Shown here: positions 26,188 through 35,630 of the stretch, piece by piece
Numbering within the stretch: the stretch's first letter is position 1
Layout of the letters: each line of letters begins with the position of its first letter
Assembly: GCF_042655385.1 (NCBI RefSeq)
Contig: NZ_JBHSMA010000001.1
Location: 806,001-870,000 of the forward strand
Length of the DNA: 64,000 nt
Source of the DNA: Larkinella bovis
GTDB taxonomy: Bacteria; Bacteroidota; Bacteroidia; Cytophagales; Spirosomataceae
Reading direction: 5' to 3'
Notes under the pieces: generated by a model
Told to the model about the DNA's origin: nothing
Database searches by the model: none
Seen by the model: only the letters and a program-made list of their open reading frames with translations
Translations under genes and position numbers: made by a program

Positions 26188-26757
26188 TTACGCTTCGGGC
26201 TCGTCATTCGTGAAGGAATACAACGTCGTATCCAGTTTCAGGGAATTGCCGTTGAACTTCCGAATAAAATCCTCGATGACGTCTTCGGTGATTTCCTCGA
26301 CATTCAGGCAAACATCCAGGCTGATGCCATACTCAAAATCAGCGTCGACATCCAGGTGCTCCTTTACTTTAACCGCTTCGGTTTCTTCAATTTCCTCAAT
26401 CAGTTCCGTCAGAAACAGTTCAATCTCTTCCTCCAGTTCCGGTTCGATGCGGTAATTGGGTTTGCGATCTTCCACCGGCACGTACTCCGGAAACGATTTT
26501 TTTACTTTTTCAATCGCCATCTCATACACCAGGCTACTGTGGTGTAAACGCAGGGTGTAAATAATGGCGTCGTAGATGACCTCCTTTTCATTATGTTTAC
26601 CAACAAACTGAATGTGAACACATTCTCCGGAGTTCAGGACTTCCAGATCATCGTCATCATCCTCCACATAGACGAACGAGCTACCCTCCTTTTGGCACTC
26701 TTCTTTCAAGGCCTGAATTACTGCCGGATCGTAGCCCTCGTTTTTGTACGCTGCCAT
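26188..26757 (-). CDS. Acidic protein of unknown function
   Basis: A 189-residue very acidic protein; residues 107-140 include runs of Glu within a predicted helix (EEEIELFLTELIEEIEETE). No signal peptide or membrane segment is seen, so it is cytoplasmic. The N-terminus (MAAYKNEGYDPAVIQALKEE) and a FVYVEDDDDDLEVL strand are recognisable but I do not know the family. It lies 36 bp upstream of rsmE on the same strand and could be co-transcribed. The clean frame and full-length coherence support a real gene. Confidence 0.72.
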   Translation of the reverse strand: MAAYKNEGYDPAVIQALKEECQKEGSSFVYVEDDDDDLEVLNSGECVHIQFVGKHNEKEVIYDAIIYTLRLHHSSLVYEMAIEKVKKSFPEYVPVEDRKPNYRIEPELEEEIELFLTELIEEIEETEAVKVKEHLDVDADFEYGISLDVCLNVEEITEDVIEDFIRKFNGNSLKLDTTLYSFTNDEPEA

Positions 26758-26846
26758 TTCAATATTCGTTAAGTTGTGCGATATTTTCCAGCAAAGCTAT
26801 GAATACCCGGCGATTTTTAACACCTCCGACCCGACGGCATTTTTTA

Positions 26847-28055
26847 TCAAAACCGTTCGGCCGACAGTTCAAAGGTCTGGTAATACCGAACAATGGTTTG
26901 AATCGCAAAATCAACCGTCGTCGGAATCGCCGATAAACCCGTCACCAGCAACTGGTCTTCCGGCCGGTGAATATTCGGCATCTGCCCCTGCTTATCCATT
27001 GCCGTCAAGGCCATCACCGGCACGTTCCGGCGCACGAACCAGACACTATCAAAATCGGCCGTATGCCACCGCGCCGGTCGAACCACGCCCCGGAACGGTT
27101 TTTCATTCAGCAGGTATTCCGCGGCCTTCATCAAGGCATTCGTATATTCTATAACTTCAACCGTTCCCGTATGTTTGATCAACCGGGGCGAACCATTCCC
27201 CAGGGTATCAAAATTGACCGCTATGGTTCGCCCTTTCGGCCATTCCGGGTAATGTTTTTCAAGGTAGGCCCGCGAGCCCACCAGGCCGGTTTCTTTCGCC
27301 CCAGTCAGCACCAGTTCGATTTCCAGACCGGGCAAATACAGCTGACGCAACCGATCGGCGGTCGCAACCGCCGTGACCACGCCCGTTGCATTGTCGCTGG
27401 CACCGTTTGAATAGCCATAAAGCCAATAGCCCAGGGTACTCAGCAGGGCCTGCAGAACCAGGTACGCAATGAGTCCGTAGCGAATCCAGGGAAACCACGG
27501 ATTGCCGAACCCGAGCTGCTCAATCACGACCAACAGGCCCGCCACCAGCGTCAGGATCAGGGTTACAACCAGAGAGGCATGAAACGTTCGGACCCGGGTG
27601 GTCCGGTACAGCAATGAAATGGGTGCCGAATCGTAATGCGCCATGAGAATAACCTTCATAACCGGCGACTCCTGATCGCCAGCATAGGCAAAGGTCTCTT
27701 CGCGCCACCGACCGATGACGTTATGGGAGGTGACTAAGGGGGGCAGGCGGATTACGGGCGAAAACCGCCAGTTAAAGAACAACCAGGAAAGAACGATCCA
27801 TCCCCAGGTCCAGAAAATGGCCAGCCAACCCAGCCAGGGCCACGTTAACAACCCAACGCAAATTCCTCCGACGAGCCAGTAAATAATCGACACATACGTG
27901 CGCGGGGTGCGAAAAGGCTCCACGGTCACCATCGCCTGAAGCTCGCGTAAGGTGCCGGTGAGTAACTGGATGACGGCCGCTTCCTGGTCGGTTGCCGCTC
28001 CGCGGTGCGGAAAACGGCACAAATCGCGCATCAACGATTCAATGGAAAAGGGCAT
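26847..28055 (-). CDS. Membrane-associated M28 family metallopeptidase
   Basis: A 402-residue M28 (aminopeptidase Y-like) peptidase with two zinc ions. Metal ligands are visible: AHYDS (His-x-Asp) near residue 147, SDNATG near 221, the catalytic/metal Glu in KETGLVGS near 249 and a D in NFDTLG near 273, with HTADFD near 340. It is unusual in having hydrophobic segments between residues 52 and 95 and again at about 165-210 inside the peptidase domain, so it should be embedded in the inner membrane. The substrate is unknown. A possible hydrophobic insertion between the first two ligands is worth noting. Confidence 0.87.
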   Translation of the reverse strand: MPFSIESLMRDLCRFPHRGAATDQEAAVIQLLTGTLRELQAMVTVEPFRTPRTYVSIIYWLVGGICVGLLTWPWLGWLAIFWTWGWIVLSWLFFNWRFSPVIRLPPLVTSHNVIGRWREETFAYAGDQESPVMKVILMAHYDSAPISLLYRTTRVRTFHASLVVTLILTLVAGLLVVIEQLGFGNPWFPWIRYGLIAYLVLQALLSTLGYWLYGYSNGASDNATGVVTAVATADRLRQLYLPGLEIELVLTGAKETGLVGSRAYLEKHYPEWPKGRTIAVNFDTLGNGSPRLIKHTGTVEVIEYTNALMKAAEYLLNEKPFRGVVRPARWHTADFDSVWFVRRNVPVMALTAMDKQGQMPNIHRPEDQLLVTGLSAIPTTVDFAIQTIVRYYQTFELSAERF

Positions 28056-28228
28056 TCTTTCTTTGAGTTAGGGACGAATTGATGATGCCGTGTACCAACT
28101 AGCGTATCTTTCTAATCGGTAAGTAAAGATACAACAGCGGTCGGAAACTTAAGAAATCAAGCCCAAAAACAAAAGCCTGCACCAGCCGGCGCAAGCTTTA
28201 TGTAACGATATGGTTGGAAAAAAATAAC

Positions 28229-30418
28229 TTATTTTACGAACAGCAGTTCCCGGTATTTAACCAGCGGCCAATCTTCATCATCGATAATCAATTCGAGCTT
28301 ATCGACTTCGTACCGGATCACATCGAAGAAATCCTTCACTTCCGTTGCGTAGAGTTTTGCCATTTCGGCGGTATCCGACAGCGCATTGGCTTTCTTCCGG
28401 GTTTCGGTCATTGCCTCCACGCCTTTCTTAATGGCCAGTACGCGGGCTGATACCTCGGCAATAATGCCTTTGATGGGTTCAGCTTCCGAAGTCATGCCCA
28501 GATCCACCAGCGCCTTGGCGGTTTCAGCCAGCTTGTTCAGGTATTTCAAGGCCGTTGACACCACGTGGTTCATGGCCAGATCTCCGATCACGCGCGACTC
28601 GATCTGTACTTTCTTGATGTATTTTTCCAGTTCGATTTCGTACCGGGATTCGACTTCGGAGTGATTCAGAACACCCGTCCGCTCGAACAGTTCCAGCGAT
28701 TCAGGTCTCAGGTAGACACCCAGGGCTTCCGGCGACGATTTGATGTTCGACAAACCGCGTTGAGCAGCTTCTTCCACCCACTCGTCGGAATAACCGTTGC
28801 CTTCGAACAGAATACGTTTGGAGTCGGCATAGTAGGCTTTCAGAATATCGACAATCGCGAGTTCTTTCTTTTCGCCGGCGGCCAGACGGGCATCCAGATC
28901 CGCTTTGAATTTAGTCAGCTGATCCGCCACGATCGCATTCAGAACCGTCATGGTCGACGCGGAGTTCGCGCCACCCCCAACGGCCCGGAATTCGAATTTG
29001 TTACCCGTAAATGCAAACGGTGAAGTACGGTTCCGGTCGGTATTGTCACGCAACAGCGACGGAATCCGGTTGATGCCCAGTTTGTAATAAACGTTATCGC
29101 CTTTGTTGACAATCACTTCCGACTTCGTTTCGAGGTCTTCCAGTGCTTTCGTCAGCGACTCACCCAGGAAGACAGACACGATCGCCGGGGGCGCTTCATT
29201 AGCACCCAGACGGTATTCGTTACCGGCGGAGGCAATGCTGGCGCGCAGCAGATCAGCATGATCGTGAACGGCCTTGATTACGTTTACCAGGAACGTCAGG
29301 AAGCGCAGGCTTTCTTTCGGTTTTGAGCTGGGAGCCAGCAGGTTAACGCCGGTATTCGTACCCAGCGACCAGTTGTTGTGTTTCCCGCTACCGTTAATGC
29401 CGGCGAACGGTTTTTCGTGGAACAATACTTTGAAGTTATGACGCTCGGCCACTTTTTCCATCAAGTCCATCAACAGGGCGTTGTGGTCAATGGCCAGGTT
29501 CACTTCTTCAAACGTCGGGGCCACTTCAAACTGGCCCGGAGCCACCTCATTGTGACGGGTCCGAACCGGCATACCCAGTTTCATGGCTTCGAATTCGAAA
29601 TCCACCATGAATGCATTGACGCGCGGGGGAATCGAGCCAAAGTAGTGATCTTCCAATTGCTGCCCACGGGCCGGTGAGTGACCGAATACCGTGCGTCCGG
29701 CCATAACCAGATCCGGGCGGGCGTAGAACAGGGCTTTGTCGACCACGAAGTACTCCTGCTCGGGCCCGAGCGTCGGGGTTACTTTCGTGACATTCCGGTC
29801 AAAATATTGGCAAACCGCCGTAGCAGCCTTATCAACTGCCGACAGGGCTTTCAGCAACGGGGTCTTGTAGTCAAGGGCTTCACCGGTATAGGAAATGAAT
29901 ACCGAAGGAATACAAAGCGTTTTACCACCCGCACCGTTGTCCATCAAAAACGCCGGCGAACTGGGGTCCCAGCCCGTATAGCCGCGGGCTTCAAATGTAT
30001 TCCGCAGCCCTCCGTTGGGGAATGAGGACGCATCGGGCTCCTGTTGAACCAGGGCGCTTCCTTTAAACTTCTCGATGGCTTTGCCTTCCATCGTTACGTC
30101 AAAGAATGCATCGTGTTTTTCGGCCGTATCACCCGTCAGCGGCTGAAACCAGTGCGTGTAGTGGGTAGCTCCTTTGGCCAGCGCCCACGACTTCATGGCA
30201 TTGGCCACTTCGTCGGCAATATCGCGGTCGATTTTACCGCCGGTTTCAATCGCCTGGGTAATTTTGAGATACGCTTCCGGCGACAGCAGGGAACGCATCA
30301 CTTCATTATTAAAAGTGTAGGAACCATAGAATTCCGACACCTTCTCGGCGGGAGGAGCTACAGACAGTGCTTGCCGACTTTGTGCAATTTCGAGGGCTTT
30401 AAACCGAAAGTTAGACAT
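28229..30418 (-). CDS. glnN: Glutamine synthetase type III
   Basis: A 729-residue GSIII, which makes glutamine from glutamate, ammonia and ATP. Type III is typical of Bacteroidota and is much longer than GSI. Features seen are TPTLGPEQEYFVVDK near residue 214 (catalytic Glu), RHNEVAPGQFEVAP near 290, GINGSGKHNNWSLG near 341, and RTSPFAFTGNKFEFRAVG near 458. The C-terminal ~180 residues are the type-specific helical extension. Cytoplasmic. A well-formed TATTTTTG/-33 promoter lies upstream. Together with the porin/ammonium transporter pair 4 kb away it forms the nitrogen-assimilation part of the window. Confidence 0.97.
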   Translation of the reverse strand: MSNFRFKALEIAQSRQALSVAPPAEKVSEFYGSYTFNNEVMRSLLSPEAYLKITQAIETGGKIDRDIADEVANAMKSWALAKGATHYTHWFQPLTGDTAEKHDAFFDVTMEGKAIEKFKGSALVQQEPDASSFPNGGLRNTFEARGYTGWDPSSPAFLMDNGAGGKTLCIPSVFISYTGEALDYKTPLLKALSAVDKAATAVCQYFDRNVTKVTPTLGPEQEYFVVDKALFYARPDLVMAGRTVFGHSPARGQQLEDHYFGSIPPRVNAFMVDFEFEAMKLGMPVRTRHNEVAPGQFEVAPTFEEVNLAIDHNALLMDLMEKVAERHNFKVLFHEKPFAGINGSGKHNNWSLGTNTGVNLLAPSSKPKESLRFLTFLVNVIKAVHDHADLLRASIASAGNEYRLGANEAPPAIVSVFLGESLTKALEDLETKSEVIVNKGDNVYYKLGINRIPSLLRDNTDRNRTSPFAFTGNKFEFRAVGGGANSASTMTVLNAIVADQLTKFKADLDARLAAGEKKELAIVDILKAYYADSKRILFEGNGYSDEWVEEAAQRGLSNIKSSPEALGVYLRPESLELFERTGVLNHSEVESRYEIELEKYIKKVQIESRVIGDLAMNHVVSTALKYLNKLAETAKALVDLGMTSEAEPIKGIIAEVSARVLAIKKGVEAMTETRKKANALSDTAEMAKLYATEVKDFFDVIRYEVDKLELIIDDEDWPLVKYRELLFVK

Positions 30419-30453
30419 ATTAGGTTCGAGGTGGTTTTTGGATTAAAAACGCT

Positions 30454-30486
30454 CAAAAATACTGACATTTTATTATTATTTCCAAA
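30454..30486 (-). promoter_or_regulatory. Promoter of glnN: TTTG -33 and TATTTTTG -7
   Basis: On the minus strand TTTG (30486-30483) is followed after 21 nt by TATTTTTG (30461-30454), a good fit to the Bacteroidota housekeeping promoter. The start site would lie near 30448, giving a leader of about 30 nt to the ATG at 30418. Confidence 0.75.
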
Positions 30487-30699
30487 AAATAACCTCCTAT
30501 TTAACCCATTTTTCATGAAATTTTATCAGAAATCACAAAAACTGGCTTCACCCTCTTTCGGTAACACTTTCTAGAAAAATAACTATTTTCGAACATTATT
30601 GCACCTACACTAGATCAAATTGCACCTGCCCAAGATGAAGACCTGGCTGCACGTAAAACCGTTCATATAATTTCTACCCTTTTGGGATAAAAAGCGGAA

Positions 30700-30707
30700 T
30701 ATCTTTG
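30700..30707 (+). promoter_or_regulatory. -7 element (TATCTTTG) for the sulfatase gene
   Basis: TATCTTTG fits TAnnTTTG. It lies 30 bp before the ATG at 30738. A TTTG at 30681-30684 is somewhat close for a -33 element. The 319-bp gap 30419-30737 holds this promoter and the glnN promoter and no other feature that I can see. Confidence 0.6.
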
Positions 30708-30737
30708 TTGTCCAAAGATCGAAATTAACTGGATTAA

Positions 30738-32570
30738 ATGAAGGGTCGATTACTTCTTATACTCACGTTACTGGCCGCCTGGACCTGCTGGCTATCAATC
30801 AATCGCGTGCTATTTCTGAGCTATCAGCCACAGACCGAACTGTTGGACTCTTCTACGTTACTGGGCGTTTTTGTCCACGGATTTCGCATGGATCTTTCCA
30901 CAGCCGGCTACCTGACTCTCCTGCCTGCCCTGGTGCTGACGGTTATGCCGAACCTGTTACCAACGAAGCTGGCCCTTCTTCTGCGGTCCCTGCTCAGTGC
31001 GGAGCTATTTCTCGTTTCGTTTATTGCGGTGGCCGATCTGGAGGTTTTCCGAACCTGGGGGTTTCACCTGGATAGTACCCCCCTGCATTTTTTGAAATCC
31101 CCGCGCGAAGCAGCCGCATCCGTGGCGTCCTCGCCCCTGCTTTTGTTAGGTACGGTTTTTATTAGTCTGATGGTGGGGGGGTATTCCGTGTTCAATCAAC
31201 TGCTGGTTGGCTTTCTCAAGCAGTTCAAACCGGTCCGGTGGTGGATTGCAAGTCCGGTTCTGCTGGTAGCCACCGCAGCCCTTATTATCCCCATCCGAGG
31301 GGGCAGTCAGCTGGCCCCCATGAATGTCAGCACAGTATACTTTTCGCCGGTTGCCTTTGCGAATTACGCAGCCGTCACGCCCCAGTGGAATTTTATTCAC
31401 TCCTGTCTGGAGCAGAATAAATACGGCACCAATCCGTACATTTTCTTTCCGAAGGGCGAAGCCAACCGTACGTTGCAGGCCCTTTACCAACCGGCCGGCA
31501 ACTCGGCATCCCTGCTTACCACCGATACGCCCAACATCCTTTTCATCGTTTGGGAAAGTTTTACCGCCAAATCCGTAGCCGCACTGGGGGGACGGTCAGG
31601 CATTACTCCTCACTTTGAAAAGCTGTCGCAGGAAGGCTTGTTTTTCAGCCAGCTCTATGCGAGTGGCGACCGGAGTGAAAAAGGGCTGATTGCCCTGCTG
31701 AGCGGTTTTCCGGCGCAGGCCACCGCGTCGATCATGACCTTGCCAACGAAAGCCGCAAAACTGCCTACGCTGGGCCAGAAACTAAAAACTGCGGGTTACC
31801 AGACCTCGTTCTATTACGGCGGAGAAACCGAATTCGCCAATATCAAATCGTATTTGTATCACAATCGGTTCGACCGGATTATTTCCAAAACCGACTTTCC
31901 GCGGAATCAGTGGAATTCGAAATGGGGGGCTCACGACCATGTGGTCTACAACCGGATCCTGTCGGATCTGGGATCGTCGTCGCAACCCTTCTTCGTGACC
32001 TTCTTTACCCTGAGCAGCCACGAACCGTTTGAGGTGCCCATGCCAGCGGTCTTTCCCGGCGATGACGAAGAATCACTGTTTCTGAATTCCTTATATTATG
32101 CCGACCGGAGCCTGGGAGAATTCGTGGCGCAGGCCAAAAAACAGCCCTGGTGGTCGAACACCCTGATTATCATCACGGCCGATCACGGGCACCGGCTCCC
32201 CAAATTGTCCGCGGATCGAAAGCAGGATTTTCACATTCCGATGCTCTGGACCGGGGGTGCCCTGAAAGCCAAACCGCAATTGATCGACCGGATCGGCTCG
32301 CAGACCGACCTGGCCGCAACGCTTCTGAACCAGTTGAAACTGAACGCTTCCGAATTCCGATGGAGTCGCGATTTGCTCCATCCCCACAACCGCCCGTTTG
32401 CCTACTTCGCCTTCAACAACGGTTTTGGCGTTGTCCAGCCCAATCGCCACCTGATTTTCGATAACATCAGCCGCCAGCTAATTTCTTCGAGCGGAACGAT
32501 CGACCAAAAGGACCTTGAACTCGGTGAAGCCTATGAAGAAGAATCGTACCAGGATTTTCTGGATAAATAA
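30738..32570 (+). CDS. LTA-synthase-like membrane sulfatase/phosphotransferase
   Basis: A 610-residue protein with about five N-terminal transmembrane helices (to about residue 190) and a C-terminal sulfatase-fold domain facing the periplasm. The catalytic Thr is in FIVWESFTAKSVA near residue 280, with metal-ligand segments YASGDRSEKG near 311, NSKWGAHDH near 400 and TADHGHRLP near 484. The architecture matches the LtaS/alkaline-phosphatase-superfamily membrane proteins. Bacteroidota have no lipoteichoic acid, so transfer of a phospho-alcohol head group to a lipid or glycan is more likely; the substrate is unknown. Confidence 0.88.
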   Translation: MKGRLLLILTLLAAWTCWLSINRVLFLSYQPQTELLDSSTLLGVFVHGFRMDLSTAGYLTLLPALVLTVMPNLLPTKLALLLRSLLSAELFLVSFIAVADLEVFRTWGFHLDSTPLHFLKSPREAAASVASSPLLLLGTVFISLMVGGYSVFNQLLVGFLKQFKPVRWWIASPVLLVATAALIIPIRGGSQLAPMNVSTVYFSPVAFANYAAVTPQWNFIHSCLEQNKYGTNPYIFFPKGEANRTLQALYQPAGNSASLLTTDTPNILFIVWESFTAKSVAALGGRSGITPHFEKLSQEGLFFSQLYASGDRSEKGLIALLSGFPAQATASIMTLPTKAAKLPTLGQKLKTAGYQTSFYYGGETEFANIKSYLYHNRFDRIISKTDFPRNQWNSKWGAHDHVVYNRILSDLGSSSQPFFVTFFTLSSHEPFEVPMPAVFPGDDEESLFLNSLYYADRSLGEFVAQAKKQPWWSNTLIIITADHGHRLPKLSADRKQDFHIPMLWTGGALKAKPQLIDRIGSQTDLAATLLNQLKLNASEFRWSRDLLHPHNRPFAYFAFNNGFGVVQPNRHLIFDNISRQLISSSGTIDQKDLELGEAYEEESYQDFLDK

Positions 32571-32685
32571 GGAATGCCGGGAGGTTGGGCTGCGTTTCTG
32601 AACTTTCCCGGCCCCGAAATCGTACCTTTAAATACCTTGACGCTACATTCCTGAAAATTACGGACTAAAGTCCGCTGGTACGTTG

Positions 32686-32693
32686 TATTTTTG
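32686..32693 (+). promoter_or_regulatory. -7 element (TATTTTTG) directly before mtaB
   Basis: TATTTTTG ends 5 bp before the ATG at 32699. If used, transcription would begin at or next to the start codon, implying a very short or absent leader. Confidence 0.55.
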
Positions 32694-32698
32694 CAGCA

Positions 32699-34042
32699 AT
32701 GAAAAAAATTGCCTTTTATACACTCGGTTGTAAACTGAACTTCTCCGAAACTTCCACGCTGGCCCGAATGCTGGAGCAAAAGGGGTATGAACGGGTGGAA
32801 TTTAATCAGAAACCGGACGTTTTTATTATCAATACCTGTTCCGTGACGGACAATGCCGACAAGAAATGCCGGAAGATTGTCCGGGAAGCGCAGCACATCA
32901 ACGCCGATGGCTACGTGGCCATTCTGGGCTGCTACGCCCAGCTCAAACCCGAGGAGATTGCCACCATTCCGGGGGTCGATGCGGTTTTGGGAGCGGCCGA
33001 GAAATTCCGGCTGGCCGAATTACTGGACGGTTTTGTAAAAGCGCCCCACGGAAAAGCGGTCGTTTATAACTCCCCGATTCAGGAAGCCGTTGATTACCAC
33101 GCATCCTACTCGCTCAATGACCGCACCCGGACGTTTCTGAAAGTTCAGGATGGCTGCGATTACCCCTGTGCCTACTGTACCATTCCGCTCGCACGGGGCA
33201 GCAGCCGGAGTGATACCATCGCCAACGTGGTCCGGGCGGCCCGCGAAATTGCCGAACGGGGCGTGAAAGAAATCGTGTTGACGGGGGTCAATATCGGCGA
33301 TTTTGGTCTGCATCCCCATACCGGACCGGCGGGGTCGCGGCAGGAAACGTTCTATCAACTGATCCAGGCTCTGGATGAGGAGGATGGCATTGAGCGGTTC
33401 CGGATTTCATCCATCGAACCGAATTTACTGACCGATGAGATCATTGCCTTTGTCGCACGGTCGAAACGCTTTGCGCCCCATTTTCACGTTCCGTTGCAGT
33501 CTGGTTCCAATACGGTTTTAGGCTTGATGCGCCGGCGGTACAAGCGCGAACTCTACGCCGAGCGTGTTGCCAAAATCAAGGAATTGATGCCGCATGCCTG
33601 CATTGGCGTCGATGTCATTGTGGGGCATCCCGGCGAAACGGATGATGCTTTTCTGGAAACCTACCAGTTTCTGAACGAACTGCCGGTTTCGTACCTGCAC
33701 GTTTTTACGTACTCGGAACGGCCCAACACCCACGCCCTCGCCATCAAACCGGTGGTCGCGTCGTCCAAACGGGCCGAACGATCAAAAATGCTGCACATCC
33801 TCTCGGACAAGAAAAAGCGGTTTTTCTACGAACAGCAGGTTGGCCGGGAGGCCACGGTTTTGTTCGAAGAAGATGTGGAAAATGGCCAGATGCTCGGTTT
33901 TACGGAGAATTACGTGCGGGTAACGGCGGTTTACGACCCCCTGCTGATCAACGAAACCAAGCGGGTTGCAATGACCGGCCTCAATGCTGCGGGTCTGATG
34001 GAAGTGACCGAAAGCGACTTACAACCCGTCCATTTCCATTAA
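32699..34042 (+). CDS. mtaB: tRNA N6-threonylcarbamoyladenosine(37) methylthiotransferase
   Basis: A 447-residue radical-SAM methylthiotransferase that converts t6A37 to ms2t6A in ANN-decoding tRNAs. The N-terminal UPF0004 domain has three cluster cysteines (LGCKLN near residue 11, NTCSVT near 46, LGCYAQ near 79). The radical-SAM motif is CDYPCAYC near 150-157. A C-terminal TRAM-like domain follows (residues ~380-440). The N-terminus KKIAFYTLGCKLNFSE is characteristic of MtaB rather than MiaB. Cytoplasmic. A promoter element lies unusually close to the ATG, and a terminator follows. Confidence 0.94.
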   Translation: MKKIAFYTLGCKLNFSETSTLARMLEQKGYERVEFNQKPDVFIINTCSVTDNADKKCRKIVREAQHINADGYVAILGCYAQLKPEEIATIPGVDAVLGAAEKFRLAELLDGFVKAPHGKAVVYNSPIQEAVDYHASYSLNDRTRTFLKVQDGCDYPCAYCTIPLARGSSRSDTIANVVRAAREIAERGVKEIVLTGVNIGDFGLHPHTGPAGSRQETFYQLIQALDEEDGIERFRISSIEPNLLTDEIIAFVARSKRFAPHFHVPLQSGSNTVLGLMRRRYKRELYAERVAKIKELMPHACIGVDVIVGHPGETDDAFLETYQFLNELPVSYLHVFTYSERPNTHALAIKPVVASSKRAERSKMLHILSDKKKRFFYEQQVGREATVLFEEDVENGQMLGFTENYVRVTAVYDPLLINETKRVAMTGLNAAGLMEVTESDLQPVHFH

Positions 34043-34101
34043 TGCTATCGTTCGAACCAGCGCCGGTTCGACCGCATGAAGACGGTTTTGACTGACCCTG
34101 A

Positions 34102-34139
34102 AACACCCCGGCAAACCCTTGTCGGGGTGTTGTTTTTTC
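34102..34139 (+). terminator. Intrinsic terminator after mtaB
   Basis: An ACACCCCG...CGGGGTGT stem (34103-34130) is followed by TGTTTTTT, on the plus strand after the mtaB stop. Confidence 0.85.
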
Positions 34140-34140
34140 C

Positions 34141-34178
34141 GAAAAAAAAGAAGGTATCCGTCAAAGACAGATACCTTC
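34141..34178 (-). terminator. Intrinsic terminator after the ammonium transporter
   Basis: On the minus strand, a 9-bp stem GAAGGTATC/GATACCTTC with an 11-nt loop is followed by an eight-T run. It abuts the mtaB terminator, giving back-to-back terminators for convergent genes. Confidence 0.85.
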
Positions 34179-34232
34179 ATCGAGTACAACAAAACCACAG
34201 GCAACCCCTGTGGCTCTGTCATAATATCTTGA

Positions 34233-35561
34233 CTAAGCGTCTACCAGGAATTCGTCGTGCTGGCTTACGTCCAGACCCACTTTTTCGTCTTCCTCGCTAA
34301 CGCGCAGCGGCAGAATGGCATTGGTTACGATCAGCATCAGGTATGACATACCGAAGGCGAAAACCGATACAACCACCAGGGCCATTATATGGGTAAAGAA
34401 CAGTTTGGTCTCACCGAAGGCCAGTCCTTCAGAACCCACCGCAGAGTTAATGCCTTTTGAAGCGAAAATACCGGTCATCACCATACCGACCATCCCACCT
34501 ACGCCGTGGCAGGGGAACACGTCCAGCGTATCATCCAAGGTTGATTTGGTACGCAGGTGCGCTACTATGTTGGAGATCATGGCCGAAACCGTACCGATGA
34601 AGATGGACGACGGAACCGTTACGAAACCGGCAGCCGGGGTAATGGCAACCAGACCTACTACTGCACCAATCGCAAAACCCAGTGCCGAGACTTTCTTGCC
34701 TTTAGCGGCATCAAACAGCACCCAGCTCAAACCGGCCGCTGCAGCCGCCGTGTTGGTCGTTGCAAAAGCGGAAGCCGCCAGCGGAGAAGCTCCAACCGCC
34801 GAACCGGCGTTGAAACCGAACCAGCCAAACCACAGCAAACCGGTTCCCAGAAGAACGAACGGAATGTTGGCCGGTGGGAAATAATTCGATTCGACTTGTG
34901 ATTTCCGACGTTTCAGATAAAGGGCACCGGCCAGGGCAGCCCAGCCCGCCGACATGTGAACAACCGTTCCACCCGCAAAATCGAGTACGCCTAACTTGGC
35001 CAGGAAACCATCCGGGTGCCAGGTCATATGCGCCAGCGGGCTGTATACGAACAGGCTAAACAGGATCATGAACAGCACGTAGGACTTGAAATTGATCCGC
35101 TCGGCCATGGAACCCGTAACGAGCGCCGGCGTAATCATGGCGAATTTCAACTGGAAGAAGGCAAAAACAACCAGCGGAACCGTAGCCGCAGCCGCCCAGG
35201 GTTTGCCATCCAACACCCCATTGAACATGAAGAACGTCGAGGGGTTTCCGATAAAACCGCCGATGCTCTCTCCGAACGCCAGGCTGAAGCCCATAACAAC
35301 CCAAAGAATACTGATCACTCCCATGGCGATGAAGCTCTGCAACATCGTGGAGATGACGTTTTTGTTGTTGACCATCCCGCCGTAAAAATAAGCCAGGCCG
35401 GGCGTCATCAACAGAACGAGGGCAGCCGATACAAGCATCCAGGCGGTGTCGCCCGTGTCGAGCCCTTCTGTCACAATCGTGGTTGGAACAGCCGGCATAA
35501 CGACGCCTAGTACGCTGAGAATTAGCAGGATTGCAATCGGCAAGTAAGACGGTTTTTGCAT
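34233..35561 (-). CDS. amt: Ammonium transporter (Amt family)
   Basis: A 442-residue Amt/Mep/Rh channel with about 11 transmembrane helices plus a first hydrophobic segment that may be a signal. Family hallmarks are DTAWMLVSAALVLLMTPGLA near residue 37, the FYGGMV loop, FAGGTVVHMSAGWAAL near 195 with a pore His, LLWFGWFGFNAGSA near 237 and CHGVGGMVG near 350 with the second pore His. It conducts ammonium across the inner membrane. It lies 69 bp downstream of a porin gene on the same strand and probably shares its transcript. No glnB/glnK gene is next to it. Confidence 0.96.
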   Translation of the reverse strand: MQKPSYLPIAILLILSVLGVVMPAVPTTIVTEGLDTGDTAWMLVSAALVLLMTPGLAYFYGGMVNNKNVISTMLQSFIAMGVISILWVVMGFSLAFGESIGGFIGNPSTFFMFNGVLDGKPWAAAATVPLVVFAFFQLKFAMITPALVTGSMAERINFKSYVLFMILFSLFVYSPLAHMTWHPDGFLAKLGVLDFAGGTVVHMSAGWAALAGALYLKRRKSQVESNYFPPANIPFVLLGTGLLWFGWFGFNAGSAVGASPLAASAFATTNTAAAAAGLSWVLFDAAKGKKVSALGFAIGAVVGLVAITPAAGFVTVPSSIFIGTVSAMISNIVAHLRTKSTLDDTLDVFPCHGVGGMVGMVMTGIFASKGINSAVGSEGLAFGETKLFFTHIMALVVVSVFAFGMSYLMLIVTNAILPLRVSEEDEKVGLDVSQHDEFLVDA

Positions 35562-35630
35562 GATACGAAAAACGGTTTAGTTGTACATTAGGGTGAGAAA
35601 GGTCACAGACGACCAGTGTGGGGTTGCGTA

